Shown here piece by piece: positions 28,901 to 37,504 of a DNA stretch of 64,000 nt (position 1 is its first letter; each line of letters opens with the position of its first letter). The notes beneath the pieces were generated by a model. It was not told the origin of the DNA and did no database searches. It was given only the letters and a program-made list of their open reading frames with translations. This DNA is from Chloracidobacterium validum (GTDB taxonomy: Bacteria; Acidobacteriota; Blastocatellia; Chloracidobacteriales; Chloracidobacteriaceae), in assembly GCF_018304825.1 (NCBI RefSeq), contig NZ_CP072648.1, positions 2,463,501-2,527,500 of the forward strand. Reading direction: 5' to 3'. The position numbers were made by a program, and so were the translations under genes.

Positions 28901-29756
28901 GGCCGAAGTCGAGGCCGCCAGGCTGGCTGCCGAGGTGGACTACCTGAGCCGTTACTGCCAGACGGAACTGGGCTGTCCGGTCGAAATGCTCCCGCCACCC
29001 GCTGCCGATGGTCCGCCCGAGGACACACTGGCGGAAACCATCGCCACCCTCAAGGAGGCTATTGCCGGCCTGGGTTCGATCAACATGCTGGCGTTGGAAG
29101 AGCTATCCGAAGCCGAAAGCCGGCACGAATTTCTGACCGCGCAACGGGCCGATGTCCTGGATTCACTTGCGGCCGCGGAGGAAACACTTCGGGAAATTCG
29201 CCAGCGCACGAAGCGTCGCTTCCGCGAGGCCTTTGACCGCATCAATGCCTACTTCGGCGAGGTTTTTCAGGAACTCTTCGGTGGCGGCCGGGGGGAAATG
29301 CTCCTTATCGAACCGGATGATCCGTTGGAGTCCGGGATTGACATCGTGGCGCAGCCGCCGGGCAAGCGGCTTCAGTCGGTGTTGCTGCTCTCGGGCGGCG
29401 AAAAGGCCATGGCGGCAATGGCGCTCATTCTGGCCATCTTTCGCTACCGACCGAGTCCGTTTTGTGTCCTGGACGAGGTGGATGCTCCACTCGATGAGGC
29501 CAACATTGACCGCTTCACCGAAAAGATTCGGGCGATGAGCGCGCAAACGCAGTTCCTCATCGTGACCCACAACAAGCGCACGATGGAAGCGGCCGATTCG
29601 ATCTACGGTGTGACGATGCCGGAACCGGGTGTCTCGAAACTGCTCTCGGTTCGGTTTGACGACAAGCCTTCGGCAGCGCCAACGGCGACGGCTTCAGCGG
29701 ATGCCGTCCCGGAAGCCGATGATTCGGCGTCCAACCTGCTGGGCGTCGTCGGCTGA
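25947..29756 (+). CDS. smc: Chromosome segregation protein SMC
   Basis: A 1269-residue SMC ATPase that organises and segregates the chromosome with ScpA and ScpB. Walker A is GPNGCGKS (32-39). Long Ala/Glu/Arg-rich coiled coils (about 240-550 and 730-1080) flank a hinge (about 575-725). The C-terminal head has the signature LLLSGGEKAMAAMAL and Walker B FCVLDEVDAPLDEAN. An extra Ala/Thr/Pro-rich stretch of about 60 residues (about 93-150) sits in the N-terminal head between VSLTF and ITIGRRLYRSG, where most SMCs have a short loop. The 3' end overlaps the convergent SRPBCC gene by about 154 bases. Confidence 0.97.
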   Translation: MLRLDKLELRGFKSFCDTTQVIFHTGVTAIVGPNGCGKSNIVDAMTWVLGEQSAKNLRGGKMEDVIFNGTRDRKPLGLAEVSLTFTVVQDIVEGRAAEPNAETDDPTAALVAANEAAEAADALTDMPPTTDAATAVPQARRRPPRLPRLVAGEKITIGRRLYRSGDSDYLINGRICRLRDIQDFFSGTGLGRAHYAIIEQGRISQVLSSKPQDRRAIIEEAAGIGRFKAKRHEAELKLEATRHNLARLDDLIGEIERSIGNLRRQAQKSRKFIALREELRASQRRYVALVHGRLQASQATVAETRANLIGERDRCQAELDRLSAQVTAAREAARQAETELAEAHQAAAAAERALDQAQHVKANLEAERVRLATRDTELAAALEQCAQRQQHLVEARAQAQASADGLAAALTALEAELSAADTAHQAAAAALRDAETAHDQARQQHLDWLTRAERLRHQSEQLADAAARLARQRQSLEHEHLRATERLAQATTECAAATDRLTAIEQQLVAVKSDLAAAQTALTEAQAARQTLAGQVAEAQRTRQRAEDRRQSLEDLDRQHAHYAATVRTLLDRAKDIPGFQPLGTLADALAVAEGYETLVEQVLGEALQAVIVPTVAAARAAADWLATARVGRATLLVTGIHGGADGTGGVAPKPESPATRLWDVLGLPEHLAPTFRQAFPHLADARLVSSLDAALEASAAAPAVCFITPAGDQVLGGVCLTAGSGESKRILQVKRDIRALRAEAQALDKRIGTLTKELARLDARQAAAQAQRDALDAELRQLETTSAAQAVEVAQRRRDAERATQHLAVIAAEQRQLTVEVEQLAPRRAAVETELAEAIARRDAAEQATLAAQQRLARLRPEVENAARQVAELRARAASTLERHRAAEAELRRLEREWRELEQTRARLTLERADLQTRNADWEQAYADSQTREAEAADAITRMRGRVAEAETRLADCRQTLDDLDRAQQAAQAVERDLRDRLAAAEVEAARLAAEVDYLSRYCQTELGCPVEMLPPPAADGPPEDTLAETIATLKEAIAGLGSINMLALEELSEAESRHEFLTAQRADVLDSLAAAEETLREIRQRTKRRFREAFDRINAYFGEVFQELFGGGRGEMLLIEPDDPLESGIDIVAQPPGKRLQSVLLLSGGEKAMAAMALILAIFRYRPSPFCVLDEVDAPLDEANIDRFTEKIRAMSAQTQFLIVTHNKRTMEAADSIYGVTMPEPGVSKLLSVRFDDKPSAAPTATASADAVPEADDSASNLLGVVG

Positions 29757-30418
29757 TGCCATCCATCCGCTTCGGCCATCGGTGTGGCGGGTAGGAGGTG
29801 ACCTGCGCCGTTGTGACCATTGGTCGTCGGTCGGATGAGGTCGGTTTCGGGGTTGGTTTCAGCCGTGGCGGCCGCGGGTGTCGTGTCGTCGGTCGGTGGT
29901 TTTGCCGCCTGGTCCTGGGCGGCGGCTCTGGCCTGAATTTCACGCAGCCCGCTGGCGACGAAGGCCGTCGCCATTTTGTCCATGCGGTCGGTGACGACCC
30001 GCGCGATCCAGTGTTCGCCGACCAAGCCGGCCAGGGGGTGGATGTCGCGGGCGCGCGGCCGCCAGACGCGCATGTGGAGGCGTACGTCGGCGTCGGTTGC
30101 GCCATTTGGGTTCGGGCGCACGTGAACGTCACACTGGAAAAAGTCCGGCGAGTCTTCCGCGGCCGAGTAGGCAATTTCGCCGGTTTCGGGCTTGACGCGC
30201 CGGTGCATGACAAACTCCCAGGTGATCGGGGCGACAATCGGCACCCGGACGCAGAAGCGCCAGCGGGTCACGTCATCGCTGTCGGCGACCGGCGTGATGT
30301 CTTCGATAATGGGCATGTGGCGCGCAAAGCTGCGTGGGTCGGAAAAAAACTCACACAGTTGCTCAATCGAGGCCGGCACCTCGAAAATACGCCGGAGTGA
30401 GGCGCGAACGACAAACAT
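29603..30418 (-). CDS. SRPBCC (START-like) family protein
   Basis: A 271-residue protein. The first 165 residues look like a polyketide-cyclase/START-type hydrophobic-ligand domain: ASLRRIFEVPASIEQLCEFF, FARHMPIIEDITPVAD, RWRFCVRVPI, and the C-terminal helix HWIARVVTDRMDKMATAFV. The last 100 residues are a low-complexity Pro/Thr/Ala/Glu tail, of which the final 50 or so overlap the 3' end of smc on the other strand. The tail may be dispensable. It lies 13 bases after lpxK in the same direction, so it is likely co-transcribed with it. Ligand unknown. Confidence 0.75.
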   Translation of the reverse strand: MFVVRASLRRIFEVPASIEQLCEFFSDPRSFARHMPIIEDITPVADSDDVTRWRFCVRVPIVAPITWEFVMHRRVKPETGEIAYSAAEDSPDFFQCDVHVRPNPNGATDADVRLHMRVWRPRARDIHPLAGLVGEHWIARVVTDRMDKMATAFVASGLREIQARAAAQDQAAKPPTDDTTPAAATAETNPETDLIRPTTNGHNGAGHLLPATPMAEADGWHQPTTPSRLDAESSASGTASAEAVAVGAAEGLSSNRTESSFETPGSGIVTP

Positions 30419-30431
30419 TGTTGATCCAGCG

Positions 30432-31577
30432 TCAGCGGTCGCCTTCGGGTTGTCCTGTCTTGCCTGGGGTGTCGGGCGACGGCTTGCGGTAATACTTTCC
30501 CTTCTTTCTCACAATCGTTCGCAGCAGCAAACTTTTCAAGCCTACCTCATCTTCAACCATGGTTTTGATTTCGACGACGGAAACCGGGAGGTTGCCAAAG
30601 TCGAACCCTTCGACCTTGACGGCATCTTTTTCCGTCGTCACGAGGCGCTGCGCGCCGGCTGCCTTGGCTTCGGCGACGATGGCGGCAATGTCTGCCGCGG
30701 TGTAGCGGTGGTGGTCAGGAAAGCGCCTGGTAAAAACGACCTTGGCGCCCAGATTGGCCAGGTCATCCTCGAACACGGCCGGATTGCCAAGGGCGGAAAA
30801 CAGCCCGATGGGTGCGCTCACCAGCGTGCGTTGCGCCTGTGGGCGGCGGGTGGCGAGTTCGTGAACGCCAACGATGTCGTGGTAGGCAAAAAATACCGGC
30901 GCGGTGGACTCGCAGGCAGCCAGCACGCCCAGCAAGTGGGACTGGTCAAACGCGCGGTCGGTTCGTGTGACCACGATGGCGTCGGCGCGTTTGAGGGCGT
31001 AGAGTGGTTCGCGGAGGCGTCCGAAGGGGAGCAGCTCGCCGTTGCCAAAGGGATCGGTCGCATCGAGGACGAGGATGTTGAGGTCGCGCTGAAGTTGCAG
31101 ATGCTGGAAGCCGTCATCGAGAACGAACACGTCACAGCCGTAGGTTGTTTCGGCAAAGCGTCCGTTGGCATGCCGATCCGCGCCGACGATGATCTTGACG
31201 TCGGGCAGTCGGCGGGCGAGCATCAGCGGCTCATCTCCGGCGGTCATCCAGGTTGGGGGTGGCTGCCCGTCGTTGAGGACGACGCGCGCTGTGGCGGCGC
31301 GTCCGTAGCCGCGTGTTAGTACGGCCGTTTCGTGGCCTTCGTCGGTTAGGTAACGCGCGATGTATTCCACCAGTGGCGTCTTGCCGGTGCCGCCGGCGGT
31401 GATGTTGCCGACGGCAATGACCGGCTTGGTCAGGGCTTTGGGTTTGAGATAAGCCGTTTCGTAGAGCGCCATGCGCAACCGAACGCCAAACTCGTAGAGC
31501 TTGGCCGGCACATAGAGCGCCGCCCGCGTGCCGGGCGACAGGGTTTCAGGCTGAACAAGCGGCAGGGGCCACGGCAT
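30432..31577 (-). CDS. lpxK: Tetraacyldisaccharide 4'-kinase
   Basis: A 381-residue membrane-associated kinase that adds the 4'-phosphate of lipid A. The P-loop GNITAGGTGKTPLVEYIA (about 60-75) has the LpxK form. Further family segments are VLTRGYGR, AGDEPLMLARRLPDVKIIVGADR, VFVLDDGFQHLQLQRDLNIL, PFGRLREPLYALKRADAI and RFPDHHRYTAADI. Start MPWPLPLVQPETL is chosen; the longer open frame upstream runs through tRNA-Leu. This gene shows that the organism makes lipid A, hence a Gram-negative envelope. Confidence 0.96.
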   Translation of the reverse strand: MPWPLPLVQPETLSPGTRAALYVPAKLYEFGVRLRMALYETAYLKPKALTKPVIAVGNITAGGTGKTPLVEYIARYLTDEGHETAVLTRGYGRAATARVVLNDGQPPPTWMTAGDEPLMLARRLPDVKIIVGADRHANGRFAETTYGCDVFVLDDGFQHLQLQRDLNILVLDATDPFGNGELLPFGRLREPLYALKRADAIVVTRTDRAFDQSHLLGVLAACESTAPVFFAYHDIVGVHELATRRPQAQRTLVSAPIGLFSALGNPAVFEDDLANLGAKVVFTRRFPDHHRYTAADIAAIVAEAKAAGAQRLVTTEKDAVKVEGFDFGNLPVSVVEIKTMVEDEVGLKSLLLRTIVRKKGKYYRKPSPDTPGKTGQPEGDR

Positions 31578-31610
31578 GAGACGTTCGGTCTCCGTTCGTC
31601 TCGCCGGGAG

Positions 31611-31695
31611 TGCCGAGGGCGGGACTCGAACCCGCACGCTCCTTGCGGAACAACGGATTTTAAGTCCGTTGCGTCTACCATTCCGCCACCCCGGC
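31611..31695 (-). tRNA. tRNA-Leu (TAA)
   Basis: On the minus strand acceptor GCCGGGG pairs with CCTCGGC (one G-T). The anticodon loop CTTAAAA carries TAA, the variable arm is long as in class II tRNAs (TTCCGCAAGGAGC), and the T arm contains TTCGAGT. The CCA end is not encoded. Confidence 0.95.
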
Positions 31696-31708
31696 TTGAT
31701 TACCTGCC

Positions 31709-32875
31709 TCAGTCTTGGTCTGGCAGGGTTTCGACGTACCACTCACGGACGAGCTGCGTCGCCGAGAGGTATTCATGCCAGCCGCGTTGATCGCGGTCAA
31801 TGAGAACCCACAGGAAGCCCGCGCCGAGCGGCAAGAGGGACAGGCCGTAGCCGAGGGCGCGCAGGAGCGCCTGAACGGGATGGAGTTCGTGGTCTTCGTA
31901 AATGCTGACCACGCGCAATCCCATGTACATCATCCCAAAGGTTTGCCCCGCCACTGTTACAGTGCCAAACGCATACATGCCGGCAATGAGTACGGCTGCG
32001 CAGGCGACAATGGCTGCCACGCTCGGATGAATCAACACGGTACCGGTCATGATGACGACACAGAGCAGCGGAAGGCAGGAGAGTGCTACGACGGCGGCAT
32101 CAATGACGCCGGCCAGGACCCGCTCCCGGACGAGGGGACGAATCCGGCGCAGCAGTCGCGTAGGGGTTGGTGGTGACGGTGGGGGCGGCGTGGGGGCGGG
32201 CCGGGTTTCACTTGGGGCTTCGGTCGCGGGTTGGTCGGCAAGCAGGTCGAAGTCGCCGAGCGCGGCGTCGAGTTCGCTGGCGATTTCGCTGATATCCACC
32301 GGTGGCGCGGCGGAGCTGGTAGCCGTCGCGGTCGGCGCATCGAGCGTGAGCAGGTCGGGCGTGGCGGCGCTCATCCGGCGTGGTGGGAAGGACAGCGGCG
32401 GTCGTGGTGACTCGGCGGCCCGGCGAACGCGCCGCAGCGCACCCCTGACGAGCGGGTTTTCGACGGCTTCGAGGTCATCGAGCGGCGGGGTGGAATCGGG
32501 CTGACCAGCTTCGGTCGGTGGTGGTTCTGGCGGCGCTTCGATGCCATGCGGCGGCGGCGTTTCGGTTTCCACTTGGCGGCTGGCGCTGCCGAGCTGGTCA
32601 CGGCGGGCGGCTTCCAGTTCGGATTCCATCATCCGGCGGGCTTTGACCTGGCGCACGCGGGCGCTGAGTTCGGCGCGCCAGGCTGGAACTGTGGCGGCCG
32701 ATTGGACTTCGCGGGGAAAGGGCCCCCCGGCGCCGGTGACTTCGGTATTGGTCGGGGGTAGGTTGCTTTCCATACGTGCCAACGCAGTTGGTTTACGAAC
32801 CGGGACGATATGTCCGCAGCGCCGACATACTCGTTCGGTGTCGGCCTGAATATACCCACAAAGAGCGCAAATCAT
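31709..32875 (-). CDS. RDD family membrane protein with N-terminal zinc ribbon
   Basis: A 388-residue protein. It opens with a zinc-ribbon-like pair of Cys-x2-Cys motifs (CALCGYIQ, CRRCGH). A long Pro/Glu/Ala-rich linker (about 30-245) follows, and the C-terminal RDD domain (about 250-375) has three or four membrane segments (GVIDAAVVALSCLPLLCVVIM, AAIVACAAVLIAGMYAFGTV, LLRALGYGLSLLPLGAGFLW) with the conserved GQTFGMMYMGLRVV and DRDQRGWHEYLSAT. RDD proteins are thought to be transporters or membrane anchors of unknown role. Start MICALCGY is chosen because the zinc ribbon begins there. Confidence 0.85.
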   Translation of the reverse strand: MICALCGYIQADTERVCRRCGHIVPVRKPTALARMESNLPPTNTEVTGAGGPFPREVQSAATVPAWRAELSARVRQVKARRMMESELEAARRDQLGSASRQVETETPPPHGIEAPPEPPPTEAGQPDSTPPLDDLEAVENPLVRGALRRVRRAAESPRPPLSFPPRRMSAATPDLLTLDAPTATATSSAAPPVDISEIASELDAALGDFDLLADQPATEAPSETRPAPTPPPPSPPTPTRLLRRIRPLVRERVLAGVIDAAVVALSCLPLLCVVIMTGTVLIHPSVAAIVACAAVLIAGMYAFGTVTVAGQTFGMMYMGLRVVSIYEDHELHPVQALLRALGYGLSLLPLGAGFLWVLIDRDQRGWHEYLSATQLVREWYVETLPDQD

Positions 32876-33643
32876 GACGTTTCCGCTTTGGAAAACGCGC
32901 CCCTGCACCGTTGCGACGACCCATCGGTGCGGGCAGCCGGTGAATCCCTGGTCGAACGATGCCTTGGTTCTTGGCGTGCGACTCTAGCAGAGCCGCGAAC
33001 CGGCGTCAAAGTGAAAGTAAAAACTTAGCCCATCGGATAGAACCTGCTGAATCGTCAATGCTTTCAGGATGTGTTGCGGATGCCTGATGGGATGGCCTTG
33101 AGCCGGCCGGCAAGGTTGCCCCCGACCGGGAATGCGCGGAGCTGCCCGGTATCCGGTCTGGTGGATGTCCCGGGCCGGTTGCGGGGCAGCTATCACGGTT
33201 TGGGTGGTGTAACCAGACGGCAGATGGACTGTCCGTGGATTTGCAAAACCCAGCGTAGGCGGCACCAGCCTAGCCACCGGCTTAGGTTCAACCGGTGTGC
33301 TGGCTGATTGGCCTAGTCACGCTGACCGCTTGACCTGCGCGGGTTGAACCGAGTGATTGACGATTCGAGTGCGAAAGGTATAAAAGTTCAGTCCTACGGC
33401 GGAAATCACCTGTAAGGATGAAAGACGTAGAGCTGGAAGGCTGTGCAACGCGCTGTTGCCGGCGGGCGACATGCAAAGGACTCGTCGTGGACGCCAGGCG
33501 TCCACATGCTCTCGGTAAGGCGCATCCGCATTGGCAGTCCGCGTCACCCGAGCGCTCCGGCATTCCTGACGCGCTGCCGGTCGAGCGCCCATGGGAATTT
33601 CACTCCATGGCAGATGGAAGAGCGTATGCTCCAGGTAACTGCT
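32876..33643 (+). other. Long leader region before the CRISPR effector operon; no supported gene
   Basis: About 770 bases between the divergent RDD gene and cas3. I see no CRISPR repeats, tRNA or convincing coding sequence. Bases 33418-33705 are open in another frame and read partly protein-like, but the AGG sits directly against that ATG with no spacing and no family is recognised. The cas3 frame is also open back to 33443 with unconvincing sequence. The segment does hold a good promoter match (see 33357-33384). Confidence 0.5.
33357..33384 (+). promoter_or_regulatory. Sigma-70-like promoter candidate for the cas operon
   Basis: TTGACG at 33357-33362 and TATAAA at 33379-33384 are spaced by 16 bases, on the coding strand before cas3. 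This would give a leader of about 250 bases. Motif reading only. Confidence 0.45.
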
Positions 33644-36600
33644 ATGCCGTGTATGACAAATCTTACGCCGGGGATTTCCTTCGACTGCTTCAACGAATTG
33701 TATAAAGAACTTACCGGTCACGAAGGAGCGTGCCGCTGGCAGTACCGGTTATTCACATATCTCGAGGCAGGTTGCTTCCCAACCGACATCGAATTGGCCA
33801 CCGGCTTGGGTAAAACATCGATCATTGCGCTGTGGGTCCTGGCGCTGGGCCATGCTCTCAAACGAAACTCGACTGCCGTTCCCCGTCGCCTCGCGTACGT
33901 TGTCGAGCGCCGCGTGGTCGTCGATCAGGCATCGGAGTTCGCGGAGCAGGTAGGCGAGCGTCTTGAACAAGCCGCCACATACGAGAATCACAAACTCCAT
34001 CAGATAGCGAAGGTATTGAAGGAAGCGGGCTGCACCTCTTCGGTCATTGAGGTGTCCACGCTGCGTGGGCAGCGGACGCTCGACAAACGCTGGCGAGATG
34101 ATCCGGCGCGCCCCGCAATTATTGTCGGCACGGTTGACATGATCGGCTCCCGCCTTCTCTTCAGTGCCTACGGACGGGTAGGCCCTTGGGGCCGCGCGCT
34201 CGAGGCGGGGCTTCTTGGGCAAGACTGCTTGATAGTCCTTGACGAGGCTCACCTCTGCTCGCCCTTTGCCGTGACGCTCACCGCGATTGAGCGCCTCGTC
34301 AACAAGTCGCTGGCTCCGTTCGCAGTCGTGAGAATGGGGGCCATGATGCACCCCGTTCAAGACCTGCTCAGGCGGACGCCCGGATTGCCACCCGAGGAGC
34401 CGAATGGGCGACGTGTCTTCCGACTCCTTGACACCAACACTCTCATCGACGGGCGCAATTGGCCGGACGAGACCACCGACCAGAAGGTCGCCAATCGCCT
34501 CAATGCCGTGATAGAAATCGAGGTCAAGTCGCTGGATCCCAAAAAGGGCGTCGGCGTTCAGCTCGCCGAGTGGGCCATCGCTCAGTTGCCGAACGCTTCT
34601 GGGCAGTCGCAGAACCCTTCTGGAGCAGCTATCGGCATCGTGGTGAACACCGTCGCCCAAGCTCGCAAGTGCGCTAAGCGTCTGCTCAAGGAAAACCATC
34701 AGGTCGTGACGCTCACGGGCAGCATGCGCGGATGGGATCGCGATCAAGTCGTGAAGTCCGATGATTACAAGCGCTTCAAGAGCCAGCGTAACCGCGGGGC
34801 TAAATATGACAAACCGATCTTTCTCGTCGCGACCTCCTGCGTCGAGGTCGGCGCGGACATTGACTGCGATCTCCTCGGCGTTGAAGCATGCGCTGCCGAC
34901 AGCCTTATTCAGCGACTTGGGCGCGTGAATAGACTCGGTCTAAACAACAACGCCAAGGTCTTGTTGGTGGGCAACAGACCCGACCCTGCTGCGAAGGATA
35001 AGACCGACCCTGCTGCGAACGTCTTCGAGCGCCTCAACAAACTCCTCGAGGAACTCAAGAAAAAGGTTAGACCAGGCCAGCCAGTTAAATGCTCGCCAGC
35101 AACGTTCACCGCACTGCTGCGAGGTAACCTCAATGACGAGGAGTGGCGCAAGCTTTTCGACGTGCGCGTTCCTCCTCCGGCGTTGACCTGCGCGGTGCTT
35201 GACGACCTTGCGATGACTTCGAAGCACCCGAACACCGGGGCTCGCCCGGATGTCGGCCGTTGGCTTCATGGCAGTGTTGAAGACCCATCGCTCTACGTGG
35301 AGCTTGCCTGGCGCAAGGAGCTTGATTTTGTGACCAGTCCCGACGATGCCGAACGACTCCTTGCAGCGTTCCCGATCGGCGCGCGTGAGACGGCGCGGTG
35401 TCCGCTCTACGAGGCCGTCAACTTGCTCAAGGCGGTTCGTGATCGATCCCTCGAAGACGACGCATTAGGGGCGCGTGTTTTGCTCATCAAGCGCTACGGT
35501 GAGACCACGCCGTTTCGCCTCCGCGACCTTCCCACCGACGACGGCAAGCTTCGCGCGGCCCTTTACGACGCAACAGTGGTGCTACCGACCAGCGCTGGTG
35601 GCTACGACGACCAGTTCGTGACCCCTAACGACAAGAAACTCGTGCGTGACATCGCAGAAAAGGCACAGCCAACGACCCGCGCGAAGCGTCGTCGGCTCTG
35701 GATCGACGCCGGGACAGTCAAGGCAACGCCTGACAGTGGACAGCAAAACAGTGAAGTGCAAAAAATCCCGTCGGACACCGACACCGAAAATCTCTTGAGC
35801 GAGGTCCAAAAAGTTGTGAACGAGCTGCTCGGCAGCAATGACTGGCAGCTCGTCGAGGCGGCGGGCAACGGCGCGTGCGGCGTGGTCGTGGCCCGAAAAC
35901 TCCTTCGTGAGGTTGAAGATGCTGAGGATGACGACGGCTCGCTCGGCTTCAATACAGACGTTCTACTGACGCAGCATCTTCACGACGCGCGCACCAAGGC
36001 TACTGAGCTGTGCCGGCGGCTGTCGCTGCCCCTAGAACTGAGTAACACCGTCATTGAGGCCGCCGGCCAGCACGACCTCGGTAAGGACCGCCCGTGGTGG
36101 CAGCGCGCTGTGGGCCGCACCGAAAAGCCTGCGGTTGCGAAGTCGAAGCACTCGCGCTTCAATCACCACATCAACAAAGGCTACCGCCACGAGCTGGGTT
36201 CGGTTGCAGACCTCAGCGACGGCAAGGTGAGCTTGCCGCCCGGGGTCAACCGTGAGCTGTGCCTGCACCTCATAGCCGCCCACCACGGTCACGCTCGCCC
36301 AGGATTTGGCACTGAGTCAGTTGGCCCGGTTGTCATCTCTGATAGCGTGTCGTGTGTCCTCAACGAAACGCCAGTGCGCTTTGCAAAGCTCCAGGCCCAG
36401 TACGGATGGTGGACGCTCGCCTGGCTTGAAGCGCTGGTGAAAACTGCTGACGTGCTCGCCTCCGTGCTTCCCTCGTGCGGCGATAATGGCTCATCTGTGA
36501 GTAACATCCTGCCTGCGACCAGCAACATCCAGCTTACGATTGATGCTCGCAACCCTGGCGAATACCTTGCCGTTTGCGGTCTCCTTGAAGTGATCAGCCG

Positions 36601-37504
36601 CTATGATGCGAACGCAACATCGGCATGGCGGCGTGAGACAGTCACGCTGACGTCCGAGTACTCTGCCTTCGCTGACGTGTGCGAGATCAAGACGAACGTC
36701 GAGGAGGACGAAGTCGTGAAGGAGTTGGCCAAGTATCTCAGCTCGCAGGCGGACTGGCAGGAGGCCACCGAGAATGACCGCAGTCCGCTTGCTCAATCGA
36801 GCGGTGTCTGGTGCGGTGCCCTTGAGTTCTCGCTGCCACATAAGCTGCCGATTCTCATTGACCACTGGTACGAGTGGGCATACGTATCGAAAGGACGAAT
36901 CGTGCAGAGTCTTGGTAAGAAGAATGGCAAGAGCCGATGGAAATTCTGGGCAGGTCGTCAAGAGAAAACGATCTCTAAGGCGATCAACGACAACCTCATT
37001 AAAAAACTCAATGAAGACCTCGAGAAAAAATTGAAACTCCAAGACATCATCACACTCACGTCGTCGGGCGAGAGCCCCCTGAAAATTGACGCTTTCACCA
37101 CCCAGTCATCGATCGATCGTGGCATCAGCGCAAATGAAGCAAAGAACAGGACAGTTCGCCCTGCCCTGGAACTACTTGCCGCCATTGGGATCTCGGCATT
37201 CTTCCCTCCGCGCCGCAAAGGCGACAACGCGCCCGACGGTGTCGTCGGCGTGCAAAATAAGGTTTTCACTTACCACACTTGGAGCTCGCACTTGCCACTG
37301 GCGCTTGCGCGCCTGGCCGCGCGAGGTGTGGAGGTTGCACCCACTAGGCTGGTACAGTACAAAGCCACCATTGGTACGCTGGGTCGTTACAAACACTTGA
37401 GGCTTGCTCGTCCGGCCGGAATAGCCGAGTTACCGGCCGGAACAGCCAAGTTAGTCGACGCAGGCAACGACGACGAAAGCGATGACGAGGACAACGATGA
37501 GTAA
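33644..37504 (+). CDS. cas3: CRISPR-associated helicase-nuclease Cas3, type I-G, with C-terminal Cas8-like/Cas3-extension domain
   Basis: A 1286-residue protein. The helicase is N-terminal: Walker A ATGLGKTS (about 52-59), LDEAHLCSPF (about 200) and motif VI LIQRLGRVNRLG (about 422). The HD nuclease follows it, with AAGQHDLGKDRPWW (about 808) and HLIAAHHGHARPGF. This helicase-then-HD order is typical of the I-G (formerly I-U) subtype. The last 325 residues (from about IQLTIDARNPGEYLAVCGLL) resemble the I-G Cas3-extension/Cas8u2 family, which other loci encode as a separate gene. The start ATG has AGGTAA six bases before it; ATG at 33653 is the alternative. Within the helicase, DPAAKDKTDPAA comes from a short direct duplication. 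Its end overlaps csb1 by eight bases. Confidence 0.88.
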   Translation: MPCMTNLTPGISFDCFNELYKELTGHEGACRWQYRLFTYLEAGCFPTDIELATGLGKTSIIALWVLALGHALKRNSTAVPRRLAYVVERRVVVDQASEFAEQVGERLEQAATYENHKLHQIAKVLKEAGCTSSVIEVSTLRGQRTLDKRWRDDPARPAIIVGTVDMIGSRLLFSAYGRVGPWGRALEAGLLGQDCLIVLDEAHLCSPFAVTLTAIERLVNKSLAPFAVVRMGAMMHPVQDLLRRTPGLPPEEPNGRRVFRLLDTNTLIDGRNWPDETTDQKVANRLNAVIEIEVKSLDPKKGVGVQLAEWAIAQLPNASGQSQNPSGAAIGIVVNTVAQARKCAKRLLKENHQVVTLTGSMRGWDRDQVVKSDDYKRFKSQRNRGAKYDKPIFLVATSCVEVGADIDCDLLGVEACAADSLIQRLGRVNRLGLNNNAKVLLVGNRPDPAAKDKTDPAANVFERLNKLLEELKKKVRPGQPVKCSPATFTALLRGNLNDEEWRKLFDVRVPPPALTCAVLDDLAMTSKHPNTGARPDVGRWLHGSVEDPSLYVELAWRKELDFVTSPDDAERLLAAFPIGARETARCPLYEAVNLLKAVRDRSLEDDALGARVLLIKRYGETTPFRLRDLPTDDGKLRAALYDATVVLPTSAGGYDDQFVTPNDKKLVRDIAEKAQPTTRAKRRRLWIDAGTVKATPDSGQQNSEVQKIPSDTDTENLLSEVQKVVNELLGSNDWQLVEAAGNGACGVVVARKLLREVEDAEDDDGSLGFNTDVLLTQHLHDARTKATELCRRLSLPLELSNTVIEAAGQHDLGKDRPWWQRAVGRTEKPAVAKSKHSRFNHHINKGYRHELGSVADLSDGKVSLPPGVNRELCLHLIAAHHGHARPGFGTESVGPVVISDSVSCVLNETPVRFAKLQAQYGWWTLAWLEALVKTADVLASVLPSCGDNGSSVSNILPATSNIQLTIDARNPGEYLAVCGLLEVISRYDANATSAWRRETVTLTSEYSAFADVCEIKTNVEEDEVVKELAKYLSSQADWQEATENDRSPLAQSSGVWCGALEFSLPHKLPILIDHWYEWAYVSKGRIVQSLGKKNGKSRWKFWAGRQEKTISKAINDNLIKKLNEDLEKKLKLQDIITLTSSGESPLKIDAFTTQSSIDRGISANEAKNRTVRPALELLAAIGISAFFPPRRKGDNAPDGVVGVQNKVFTYHTWSSHLPLALARLAARGVEVAPTRLVQYKATIGTLGRYKHLRLARPAGIAELPAGTAKLVDAGNDDESDDEDNDE

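Noticed and set aside
33418-33705. 95-codon open frame before cas3, partly protein-like
   Set aside because: AGG abuts the ATG with no spacing, it overlaps the cas3 start in another frame, and no family is recognised. Kept only as a possibility in the findings.
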